Assembly (NCBI RefSeq): GCF_051401765.1
Contig: NC_135073.1
Coordinates: forward strand, 1,302,001 to 1,366,000
Length of the DNA: 64,000 bases
Reading direction: 5' to 3'
Origin: Calliopsis andreniformis
Taxonomy: Eukaryota > Arthropoda > Insecta > Hymenoptera > Andrenidae
Part shown: one piece after another, positions 55,017 through 64,000 of the stretch
How the letters are laid out: the number at the start of each line of letters is the position of its first letter
How positions within the stretch are numbered: the first letter of the stretch is position 1
Notes under the pieces: generated by a model
What the model saw: the letters and a program-made list of their open reading frames with translations, nothing else
Databases searched by the model: none
What the model was told of the DNA's origin: nothing
Position numbers and translations under genes: made by a program

Positions 55017-55511
55017 CTTCGCTGTCACCATAATGTCGATAGCAACCAGTCATCGTCATCGGCCTGATGGCAAAACAGTCATGCGATAGCGGCGACATGC
55101 GACAGTCCCACTACCGTCATGATATCGACTTTCTCCCGACGATAACCTTCCCATTGTCGCTTCGATGGTCCAAATCCTAGATGAAGTCCGTCGGGCAGTG
55201 ACGGCACTGGTCAAACCGATCTGTCCTTGTATTTACCTTACTCATTCGCCCCGTCTATCTGGCTCCTTACTACGTAGATGGTTCAGGAAACGCAGCCGAA
55301 AATGAAGAATGGACTGCATTCTTACAGCGAACTATGACAGAATTATGAATGGCCAAGCAGACATGTTGCTCACGCTACATTGCGTCTATGCCCCATTCGC
55401 CCCATCTATCCGACTCCATCGACTTCCCAGCCATCGTCGCAGCCAGCGACGCTACAATAATCCTGTTGTATCGCTCGCATTGACCATTAGCGCGTGGCGT
55501 AGCGACTGCAT

Positions 55512-56168
55512 TCAAGATGTAGCGAATTCCATAGGTTGAACAGAATACCTTAAATGTTCTCGCCGTAAATGCAGTGCCTCGATCACTAATAATACTACTG
55601 GTGCTATGACTGTAAACTTGGTGAACGCATCGACAATCACCAATAAATATTTGTTTCTTTGAACGCTTATCTCAAATGGTCCAATGTGGTTAATGTGTAT
55701 GGTGTGGAAAGGCACCGGGATCTTCTCAATGGGGCGCAACTTACCCTGCCTTTACCCAGACGTCCTATTGTAATAAGCACAGCTCAGACATGATCTTATG
55801 TATTTTTTCACAAACGACGCCATCCCTGCGAACCAATAGTTCTTCCAGATTCGTCGTAAGGTTTTCTCCAATCCTAAGTGCTCTGTGTCGTCGTGACACA
55901 AACGACAAATCTAGAACCGTGCTACACGTGGCACAGCCCAAGCTGTCCAACCTCCTTCCAACCGTCTATAAACCTTGCCATTTCTCAACGCGTACTCGGA
56001 GAAATACTGTTTCGTCTCACTGTTACGAACATTCTCAATCAAGATCTGGCGAACTCGGCTCAGTTGTTCGTCTTGCATTTGGGCAGCTAGAATCCAATCT
56101 GCTTCGGTAATGTTCACTGGATACAGTTCGATTTCCCGTACCGGATTTTCTACTAATAGCATCAACAT
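55512..56168 (-). pseudogene. Gypsy integrase region
   Basis: Minus strand: 55911-56168 is the spacer/linker (DWILAAQMQDEQLSRVRQIL, ALRNGKVYRRLEGG), 55765-55950 a degraded zinc-binding part (EKIHKIMSELC), and 55512-55739 the start of the catalytic core (HINHIGPFEISVQRNKYLLV, DAFTKF). The first catalytic Asp of the usual HIDHxGP is Asn here. Second Asp and Glu not found. Confidence 0.6.
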
Positions 56169-56249
56169 GCTGTATCTTAGTCCTCACTCGATATTTAACA
56201 GTGAATGTGAAATCCTGAACCTTCAGCCACTATCGACCGGCGCGTGGTA

Positions 56250-57350
56250 TCAGGTCCTTCTTCGTGAAAGTGGTCTGTAACGACAAACTGTAACGACCGA
56301 AAAACTCAACCCGAGCAAGTATACCCGAAAATGACGAAGTGCCAGCACCATTGCCATCGCCTCCAATTCGTAGGAGTGGTATTTGCACTGGTTGTTGGTA
56401 GTTTGTTTACTAAAATATCCGACCACCTGCTGCTTGCCCTCAGCAGTAAACTGAAATAAGATGCGGGCACCGACCCGCAACGAACTAGCATCTGTGTGCA
56501 ATTCCGTGCGAAGCGTGCTGTCAAATATTGCCAGTATTGGTCGTGTGGTAAGCACTTCCTTTATCCGTGCGACTGCCCTCTCTTGTTCGCATCCCCACAT
56601 TCACTTCGTCTCCTTCTTTGTCAACATTGTTAACGGTGCTACTATCGTCGCGTATCCATTAATAAATTTTCTAAAATATCCCGCCAGGCTCAGAAACTAA
56701 TCTCCTTAACGTTCGTCGGATTCGGCATTGCCAAAACAGCTTCCACTTTCTTACGTTCTGGCTTGATAAGTGTCAGTCGTTCTAATCTCTCCTGTATTGT
56801 CCTTGACGGTATGATTATATCGTCGACATACGGGAGCGCTCTAGTGTTTCTCAATGAACCCAATACGTCATTCATGAGCCTTTGGAAAGTAGCGAGCGCC
56901 GTTGGTCAGGGCGAAAAGCATCCTAATAAATTCGTAGTGGCCATCGGGTATTACAAACGCAGTTTTCTGTATAGAGTCAGCGCTCATCGGCACCTGATAA
57001 TAACCCGAGGCCAAGTCCAAACCCGTAAAATACGCGTTTCCCCCTAGTCGGTCGTATTGGTCTTGAATCCGTGGCACGGGGGATCGATTCTTAACGGTTA
57101 TCGCATTCAAGAGCCGGTAGTCAATACACAATCGATAATCACTTGCCTTCTACTTGACCAGGTTAATTGGACTCGCATACGGCGACTTGGACTCTCGAAC
57201 AATGCCGTTGTCTAGCAGTTTTTGAATGATCTTTCGTACGGCTTCTCGCTCTGTCTCGGCTATCCGATACGGGTGATAATACACTGGCTTATCCGTCATA
57301 CGGCGAATCTCCATTTCCGTGGTGGTTGTCTTCCCGAGTGTTTGCATTGA
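56250..57350 (-). pseudogene. Gypsy reverse transcriptase and RNase H
   Basis: Minus strand: 57150-57347 gives KPVYYHPYRIAETEREAV and DNGIVRESKSPYASPINLVK; 56868-57131 gives CIDYRLLNAITVKNRSPVPR and FTGLDLASGYYQVPM; 56690-56875 has ALPYVDDIIIPS with the catalytic YVDD. RNase H follows at 56250-56600 (FDSTLRTELHTDASSLRVGA, YHSYELEAMAMVLALRHFRV). Order and motifs are standard Ty3/gypsy; several frame changes separate the pieces. Confidence 0.8.
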
Positions 57351-57761
57351 CGTTGAGATACGATCAATATATGATCTCTAAAGGTCGCTTCCCATTGCTG
57401 TAATGGGCTCGTTCAGTCATAAATTGTGCGTGCTCGGCGAATTTTGTTCGGAAAGACGTTCCCACTAGGCGACAGCGATCGCGGTGCTTAGTCGCTTTGG
57501 GTTTTCCGGGCTCGTTTGGTGATTAAGCGAATCACGGTGCAGGCTCGCTGGGTACTTCAGACCCTCCTGCTCGTAGAGTTGACAGTTTCAAGTGGACGGC
57601 GAACGCGCTCGCGGCTCGAACTTACAGCAATTGGAAGCGACCTATAAGGTCCCTGCAGAGAATCTTGCTGTCCTCATCGATGTCCCCAAAGATCATCTGC
57701 TCAATTTCCGTCATTTCGTCACTCGAACAGACCTTTATGCTGTTCCCCCGAGTCTCTTCGA

Positions 57762-58524
57762 TTATCGGCTGTCCTGACTCTTGATGAGTATGACGTGATC
57801 TTTATCCAAGAAATCGCGACCGATAATTGCCTCGTAGTGCATCGCATCCGAATCAATTATTACCGCTTGCACTTTCGTTGTGGATTCCATGATATTGATC
57901 GTGACCTCGGCAACTAGTCTGCTCGACGTTCTGGATCCCGCAAACCTCCGCAATTCCAGCTCTTTATCCGCAATTAGCTGAACCGTGAGTCGTATAGCTA
58001 CCGGTTTCTGAATCAATGTCCTCGCGCTCTCGGTACCGACGAGACATGCTACCTTGCATTCATTGATCGTAGCCGGCAATACATACATATTATTTCTATC
58101 TCGACTTACCCGGGTCTCGTTGACTCTTTTCGCCTGGAAACAAAACTTGTTCAAATGCCCCGGCTTGCCGCAAATCCGGCAGGTGACTGGGTTCTTCAGG
58201 CATTGTGTCGAGAAGTGACCTGCGTCCCCGCAATTGAAGCAAGTAACCGATGGTCGCTGTCGTCCTTCTCGCGTCACTGGAAGTATCGCTATCGACGTCG
58301 AAGCCATCGGTTCGTGGTCGCTTTGTAACCAGTCCTGGGTAGAATACCGTCGGTCGCTGTGGCACCACCTTGGCACTCGTGGCATCGTCGAACACATGCT
58401 GGGCGTACCCTTTTAAATTGCGGGCGATGATGAGCATGATATTACCGTCGTTCCACGTATAACGACGCGCGAGTCGATCGACCCGTCGCACCCATTGCTC
58501 AATATCGGTCGATATCTTTGTCAA
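57762..58524 (-). pseudogene. Gypsy gag and protease region
   Basis: 58096-58524 is the C-terminal capsid (IEQWVRRVDRLARRYTWND). In an overlapping frame, 57762-58397 carries CFNCGDAGHFSTQC and CRICGKPGHLNKFC, both CCHC knuckles, followed by a protease-like fold whose DTGA signature has become VGTESA, and the IIGRDFL block near its end. So the protease would be inactive. Frames overlap by ~300 nt, indicating an indel. Confidence 0.75.
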
Positions 58525-58707
58525 TGATTTTGTTATAGTTATGGGTGAGGCCCGGTGTTCATTTTGGCGTCATTGTGTTCTATGAAGCTTTACGATTAAG
58601 ATACAAGAAAAATCTGTTCCTATTCTGTCCAACTCCGTGTTTTATAGCTAATCTATGAAAAAATGACCATCGAAAATCGCAGCACTTTTCACACACTTGT
58701 ATTTCTA

Positions 58708-59544
58708 TTAATTTTTATCGGAACATGCGTTACAAAGTTCTTCGCCTGAGAATACTTCCTCTTCATCCAATATCGTTCCTTCTTCATCCTCTTCTTCTTC
58801 ATTATCATCATCACCATCATCTTCTTCTGATGATTGTTCTTCTACACTTGATGTAGGTTCGGAAGGTAAGATCAATTGCATTGTTTCACTTAAAAAGTGG
58901 TTTGATCTTTTCTTCGTCGTCGGTCTTATACTGGATATCAGAGGATCGGAAGTAATTAATAATCTATTCAGTACGTCCATATTACATGCTTCTCTAGAAC
59001 ATTTTCGTGCATGATCTTCTCTATAACGACGAAAGTGTTTGTTTCTTGCCTCGGCTGCTTCTTCTGACAGTCTTCCAATAGGTAACATAGCATTTTCAAC
59101 AATTAGTGGTCCGTGGATTAGTAATTTGTGCATGGTGGGTGACATAGGGTACCGCGAGTATAGTTTAACATATAGCCTTGCAGTGTCCATAGTATATGTT
59201 TCAAATTTATTTAAATCTATTTTATAACCGCTTGAGACAGTTTCTAATATGACTCTAAGTCTGTATATTAGTTCCACATCAATTCCAGTAATGGTAGCTG
59301 ATAACTGATGGTTTGAGAAGAACCTGCGACTTGTATTTCCGTTATTTGTATTGCCGAAACCAGCTTTTGGTACGTCAACAGTAATTCCTATTTGAGCTTT
59401 AAACTCCTTTTGTATTACTTTCTTTCTTTCCGCGACTGAATGTTTTTCTTCTTTTGATCTTATTTGCCATTTTCGTATGTGTAATTTATAAGATAAATGC
59501 AGTAAATTTTCAAATATTTTTATTCTTGCATGCAGAATCGACAA
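58708..59544 (-). pseudogene. Transib (RAG1-like) transposase, C-terminal 278 codons
   Basis: Open for 278 codons on the minus strand but bounded upstream by TAA (59550-59548) with no ATG at its start, so it is a broken gene or a late exon. Landmarks: AGFGNTNNGNTSRRFF, LSATITGIDVELIYRLRVIL, YPMSPTMHKLLIHGPLIVEN, LPIGRLSEEAAEARNKHFRR and LLITSDPLISSIR. The Glu before ARNK aligns with the third catalytic residue of RAG1. The C-terminus is strongly acidic (about residues 235-270) and ends CNACSDKN. The first two-thirds of the enzyme and the element ends were not found. Related to 45197-45442 but a different family. Confidence 0.78.
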
Positions 59545-60318
59545 AGTTTACAACCAGGTACGCTCGAGTTTCTCAGCAATATATGTCCGGAAACGCCTAG
59601 CTTAGGACCTATCACTGTACATAGAACTTACAGGAGGTAGTGCATCGCACAGACAGAAAATCAGCCTGCGTTTTATGCAATATAAAGTAGCATGTAACTA
59701 AAGAACTATGCATTTTCGGGCGTATGTGCATTTGAACTTGTAAGACGAAGTTGGGGAATTTGTTCGAATAAAGACGCAAGGCGTTTTCAAGACTACACGT
59801 TTACTTTACATGACGAAGGTCAGTACAAGAATGGTCTTATGAGCGTGATGACACCTTCGTCTGTATCGCCCCTTTCTGTGTTTATGGTACCCCCAGAGGT
59901 GCCCTACGTGACTGCCGATGGCGGAAGCGCGTTGATAAAAAGCACATGGCCTGTCCTAGTCATTTGCTTTCCTCAATTTCCTAACAAACTTTTTTAGTGT
60001 CTTTGTGTCTAGAACGTATCATCCAAAAATATACCACATGTTTGAAAACACCCTGTATAAGTTGTACCACGAAAAATTTTAATATTAGTTCTGGCTAGTG
60101 TATGATAGAATATTAAGTGCATGGTTAACAGTGTGCGGGTACCACCATGTTAATGTGTACCACGGTTGGATTCTTCGGACCTGCGCAATGCATAATAAAA
60201 TATAAAATATCCCCCAGGCGATCCAATACCCTATAATATCCCAGTGGGTCTGACGCCTATCTTGTGTTCTATTGTGGCTACGTTTAGGAATGACAGCTAG
60301 TGCAAGTGAAAGTGACGT
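59545..60318. other. Flank between Transib segment and errantivirus
   Basis: No gene recognised. A caccctgta word at about 60050 looks like the end of another CAGGGTG-type MITE. The Transib 5' portion is missing from here. Confidence 0.4.
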
Positions 60319-60688
60319 TGTTACGAAGTGGAAAAGGGTTGTCTTCACGAAGACTCACTGATCGCACGTAACAAATATTTATTGAAAGATAGGCGTTTTT
60401 ACAAAGAGACAAGTACGCACTGGGTCGCGACTAAAGATACGTTGCGTTCGGTGTCCGGATTAGGTATAGAAGAGCGAGGCCTAGGTTGCTTCGGGTTTTA
60501 TACCCTTCAAGTGGTGTCGTTGTGGGTGGTTTGGAATTTTGGCGGGAACTAAGGGATGCTCCTAATTGCCCAGACGAGATAATCGGAGGGATGCGGTCGA
60601 CAGTACCAAGCACTTTAAGGGTACGTCTCCTTATCCTTAGTGGCGACGCTCAGGCGGCAGGGAAGAATGCAGGATGGATCGCTTAACA
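60319..60688 (-). repeat. Errantivirus 3' LTR
   Basis: 370 bp. On the minus strand it begins TGTTAAGCGATCC immediately after the purine tract CGGAGGGG (60696-60689) and ends CTTCGTAACA. A TATAAAA word (60502-60496, minus) and, 115-125 bp downstream, AATAAA (60383-60378) give promoter and polyadenylation signals. The 5' LTR lies outside the window, so the target duplication cannot be checked. Confidence 0.8.
60496..60502 (-). promoter_or_regulatory. LTR TATA box
   Basis: TATAAAA within the context GGGTATAAAACCCGAAG on the minus strand. Confidence 0.6.
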
Positions 60689-60738
60689 CCCCTCCGTTTA
60701 GAATTAAAGTTCGTCCTCGAACTTTTGGGATGGTAACT

Positions 60739-62656
60739 TCACTCCAGTTCATATGGTGGGGCTTGAAGTCTAGGTCGTCTCCTTTCCTTCTTCTTGTAGG
60801 CAGCGGTACCTGCTCCTACGTTGACCCGTGCTGTATGATTTGGTGGGGGTGGTGGTGGCTCCGCGAAGGTGACCCTTGGACTAGGCGCTTCTTGTAACAA
60901 AGCTTCGCCTTGTGTAACTATATTATTGTCGTTAGAGCTGTGATGCGTATTATAACAATTTACATAGTATTGAGTACATGGTCTTGCTATACAAGATATT
61001 AGTTTGTGTATTTTGAATTTGTACAGAGCAAACGCTGCTACGCACCCGGTTAAAACTATCGACATCATTTTTATGATTGTCCATCTAGATTCGGAGGTGG
61101 ATAAGGTTCGCATACGCTTTTCCATAGACTCAGCTTCTAAACGAATATTTTCTAGGCTACGTATTTTATCTGACATGGTGTCTGTGTCTGGGGAAATTTC
61201 TTCTATCTCCGGAATAAACGCTACTGTTAGATTTTCAGGTAAAGTGATATTTATATTTGGTAGGCCTAAGTTTAGATTTTCATGCGTAATTTTTACCTCA
61301 TTGGACGCGTATAAAGTTGCGGACGTCGATATCATTAAACATCCAGGTTTTAGTCGCAGTATAAAAACTCCCTTTTTTGAAGTAGTGTCATGGAATCCAT
61401 TTTTGCATGACACTTGCATATAATCATTAAATGGAACTATACCAATCCAGGCGTTATTCTGTTCAAGTTGGTGCCAAATTGAATGAGAAGTTTTAGCGAG
61501 TCCCATTGGACAGAATTTTGAGGGGTCTTCGTTTAGGTTCTTAGCACCTATACGAATGCAAGGGTCTTGCAAATTTATGGAGTATCGCGGTACATATCTG
61601 CGGCATATACGCTTGTTGTCTATTTTCTTGCACTGATCTAACTCGTACTTCGAAATCGGCATATATTCGAATGCGAAACGAATTCTAGTATTTCATACGG
61701 GACGGTTAATCGGATGTATTTCAAACCTAATTTGGGTTGATCGACAGCAGGGATCGCAATCAAATGGTGAGCCGTGAATTGTGTTTCCTCTGAAATTGGA
61801 ATTCGAATTTCAAAGCAAATCTTTTCTTCTTTAAGTGTAACTATATTGATTGTGCTTGCACGTAGCACGTCGAAATGATTTTTGAGTTTTAGCGGTAAAA
61901 CCGGTACATTTGTGCTATGCAACAGCATCCAAATGCTGGACGTCGATTAAGCTGGGATGTATTTGTCCTTGTTCCGCGTGCATGATAATGGCTTCTAATA
62001 ACGCGAGGCTATCGGCAAACTCGTTAAGTAACTCGCCAAAAACTAAAATTTCCTCGAGTGCTGAGACTTCGTGCTGAAGTCCTTCGCTGATGTCGTTTAA
62101 TTTATGAATAAGCATATTGGAATGGAAAGCAAGTTTCTTTTCGAACGCTTCTGCGTCTATCGCGGTAGATTTTAAAATGTGTGTTTCGTTCGCGATAAGT
62201 CTAACGAGTTTATTTTGGCTACTAATTACTTCGTCTATTTGCTTATTATAATATTCTGCGTCATCGTTTGACATAGTCCCGAATAATATCTTACTTAGAT
62301 CGCCAACAAAGTTGAACCAGCCACGCTTTTGACGGGGCTCTTTATGTGTTATACCTAAACTAAAAAGTAGGTTACCCGAATACCTTTGCCATTGATGGAA
62401 CCGATTTCGTTGTGATGTTAGGATTTGTTTTATGGTTCCGTGAGGTTTTGATTGTAACTTCGAAAGATCCCGCGAAAGGCATGCTTCAATTTGTTTGATC
62501 TCCGATAAATCATAGAAAATCACGATTTTCCATTCTTCATGGAAAATTCGTACGAGTCCCATATTGTCAAAATATATATTCGGCAGTTGGGTTAATTCCT
62601 CTACTGTGTATTCTGGTTCCATCATTGGTTTACACTGGCATACCACGAGGGTTACC
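60739..62656 (-). pseudogene. Errantivirus env (fusion-type envelope protein), two frameshifts
   Basis: Three overlapping open segments: about 62656-61915, 61928-61638 in another frame, and 61662-60739 back in the first frame, so two compensating indels break it. The first contains a furin-type site RQKR followed by a Gly/Phe-rich fusion-peptide-like stretch, then a long helical region; this is the layout of insect F-like/errantivirus envelope proteins. The third has a hydrophobic membrane segment about 90-110 residues before its end, then a cytoplasmic tail with a run of six Pro. A splice-acceptor-like TTTCTTCTGTTACAG (62671-62657) lies just ahead, fitting spliced env mRNA. There is no ATG at the start of the first segment. 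Confidence 0.82.
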
Positions 62657-63983
62657 CTGTAACAGAAGAAAGATTAGCATGTTTTAGTCTGTTTACATGT
62701 ACGACTTCGTTTTTCCCTGATCGTCGAATTTTAACATTTTGGTCGCTTATAATCTGTAATATTTCAAAAGGACCTTCGAATTTAGGCGTTAATCCGCTAG
62801 ATAACCTTCTACTTTCATTGGTCCGCATCCACACAAAATCTCCGATTTTATAGTTTCGGCTGCAAACAGTCTGATCGAACATCAGCTTAACTCGTTCCTT
62901 AAAATCTGTGAGCGTTTTCCTCGCCATTACTTCGCCTTTACGGATTTTAAATTTTAAGTGGTGTAAGTATTCGTGATACGTCTCGTTACCGTCGTCAATG
63001 ATTTCGTTGAGGGAGGTCGGAGGTCTTCCGAATACCAGCTCGAAAGGAATCTGTCCTGTGCTGCTGTGTTCAGTAGAGTTGTAACAGTTTACAAAGAAAG
63101 GTAAAAGTTCATCCCAGTCTTTATCAGTCGATCGGTTTGTTCGCAAGTATTCCTTTAGACTTGCATGCATGCGTTCAAGACTTCCATTTGATTGAGGTCT
63201 GAAGGGAGAGGCAGTTACGTGATTAATTCGAAACATGGAGAAAAATTGTTCCGTAAGGTTTGAAATGAAATTTGATCCGTTGTCGGTCAGAACAGTTTTT
63301 GGCACTCCAAAACTTGGAATGTATTGCTCGACGAGAGTTCTCACAGTCGCTTCAGCCGTTGGAGTTTGAAGGGGGTAAGCCTGAATGAATTTCGTTAAAT
63401 TGTCCTGTAAAGTTAAAATGTAAGAGTTTCTATTTTCTGTCGTTTCTAGTGGTCCGACGATGTCTAAAGAGATCTTTTCATTGAAGGCCCTTGCTGTATC
63501 GGTAATTTGCATAGGGGCTCGTTCCCGTTGACGATGTATTTTTTCCCTTTGACACTCCTCACATGAAGTGATAAAATCATGTACTTCTTGATGCATTCCC
63601 TCCCAATAGTACCTTTTGCTGAAGAGCTTCAGTGTCTTAGTTATTCCCTGATGGCCAAATTCCAAGGAACAATGGTATCGTTTAATCAGATCGGTCTTCT
63701 CCTGATGGTTATCGGGTTGCCTGAGAAATTCCGCTCCCAGTTCGATTATAATAAGTGGATCACTGAAGACTTCTTTCAACAAATTTTTCAACAAATTTTT
63801 CAACTCCTTTTTGTCGCCATAGTATAGGCTCTCCAGTTTGGCTAGGTTTATGTAGATGTGTTTAATATCTTCAGCAATAATGTCCTGAGCAATTTCAACC
63901 AAGATGTTTCGACAAGTTTCGGCGTCGAAGGTGTCGTACATTGCAGCGATGGTTAATAACTTCCCTTCTTCCTCTAATCTCAC
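62652..63983 (-). CDS. Errantivirus pol, integrase end (partial)
   Basis: 443 codons open, continuing towards the right edge. It carries the HHCC zinc finger (HCSLEFGHQGITKTLKLFSK ... CEECQ), the DDE core with SLDIVGPLE (Asp), LTDNGSNFIS (Asp) and SNGSLERMHASLKEYL (Glu), and the C-terminal GPF/Y-type module ending in GPFEILQI. It stops at TAA 62654-62652, overlapping the env reading frame. No stops or lost catalytic residues, so this part could be functional. Protease, RT and RNase H would be to the right. Confidence 0.88.
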   Translation of the reverse strand: MRLEEEGKLLTIAAMYDTFDAETCRNILVEIAQDIIAEDIKHIYINLAKLESLYYGDKKELKNLLKNLLKEVFSDPLIIIELGAEFLRQPDNHQEKTDLIKRYHCSLEFGHQGITKTLKLFSKRYYWEGMHQEVHDFITSCEECQREKIHRQRERAPMQITDTARAFNEKISLDIVGPLETTENRNSYILTLQDNLTKFIQAYPLQTPTAEATVRTLVEQYIPSFGVPKTVLTDNGSNFISNLTEQFFSMFRINHVTASPFRPQSNGSLERMHASLKEYLRTNRSTDKDWDELLPFFVNCYNSTEHSSTGQIPFELVFGRPPTSLNEIIDDGNETYHEYLHHLKFKIRKGEVMARKTLTDFKERVKLMFDQTVCSRNYKIGDFVWMRTNESRRLSSGLTPKFEGPFEILQIISDQNVKIRRSGKNEVVHVNRLKHANLSSVTG

Positions 63984-64000
63984 GAGCTGATTTCTATCGC

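Larger units (their letters stand above)
54340..58545 (-). mobile_element. Decayed Ty3/gypsy retrotransposon, minus strand
   Basis: Read on the minus strand from 58545 down: gag with two zinc knuckles, protease remnant, RT, RNase H, integrase start. All genes are broken by stops and frame changes, and no LTRs could be defined. The 5' end stops where the Transib segment's downstream flank begins. Much older than the gypsy at 22-25 kb. Lies in the intron of the 49295 gene. Confidence 0.75.
60319..64000 (-). mobile_element. Errantivirus-like gypsy element, 3' half
   Basis: Minus strand. Contains the end of pol (integrase), an env gene, a purine tract and the 3' LTR; the 5' half is beyond the right edge. 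The LTR starts TGTTAAGC and ends GTAACA. Coding parts have far fewer lesions than the other retroelements here, so it is probably recent. Errantiviruses are insect endogenous retroviruses that can form enveloped particles. Confidence 0.85.

Overview
This is an animal nuclear window, almost certainly from an insect. It is AT-rich and intron-bearing, and it is dominated by insect-type transposable elements: copia, CsRn1-type gypsy, errantivirus with an env gene, Tc1/mariner, Transib, piggyBac-type MITEs and a DIRS element. A hymenopteran is my guess from the overall flavour of the repeats; nothing here proves it.

Only two host genes are supported. The first is PLPBP (pyridoxal-phosphate homeostasis protein, YggS/PROSC family) on the minus strand. 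Exon 1 is at 36452-36523, exon 2 at 19579-19939 and exon 3 at 6064-6305. Reading phases match at both junctions, and the last ~45-50 codons lie off the left edge. Its two internal introns (about 16.5 and 13.3 kb) are packed with nested transposons. The second is a plus-strand gene whose first coding exon (49295-49351, N-terminus with a PPPYSE motif) ends in a clean splice donor. A possible alternative first exon follows at 49550-49645. The rest of that gene is not visible.

Layout from left to right: 1852-6035 is a TIR element split by a LINE that has a perfect 14-bp target duplication. 7.2-9.8 kb holds MITE arms. 12828-19041 is a decayed copia with both LTRs, one carrying a TTAA-flanked MITE. 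20.4-25.2 kb holds a TTAA MITE, a 996-bp TA-flanked element and a GC-rich CsRn1-type gypsy whose pol is cut by a three-armed palindromic element (25190-26512). 28688-33432 is a DIRS element with inverted termini, internal complementary region, RT, RNase H and tyrosine recombinase. 33.5-35.6 kb holds two palindromic MITEs.

Further right, 39.6-43.8 kb holds LINE and copia fragments. 44272-46589 is a palindromic element with an inserted Transib (RAG1-like) transposon. 47005-47704 is a MITE. 52076-53841 is a Tc1 element with IR/DR ends. 54.3-58.5 kb is a decayed minus-strand gypsy. 58708-59544 is a second, long-open Transib transposase segment. 60319-64000 is a minus-strand errantivirus-like element with 3' LTR, env and the integrase end of pol, continuing off the right edge.

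The most interesting signal is the Transib pair. One copy ends in CACAGTG, the heptamer of V(D)J recombination signals, is flanked by a 5-bp GC-rich duplication, and encodes the segment matching the RAG1 region around its third catalytic residue. All homology statements come from reading motifs by eye; no database search was run.
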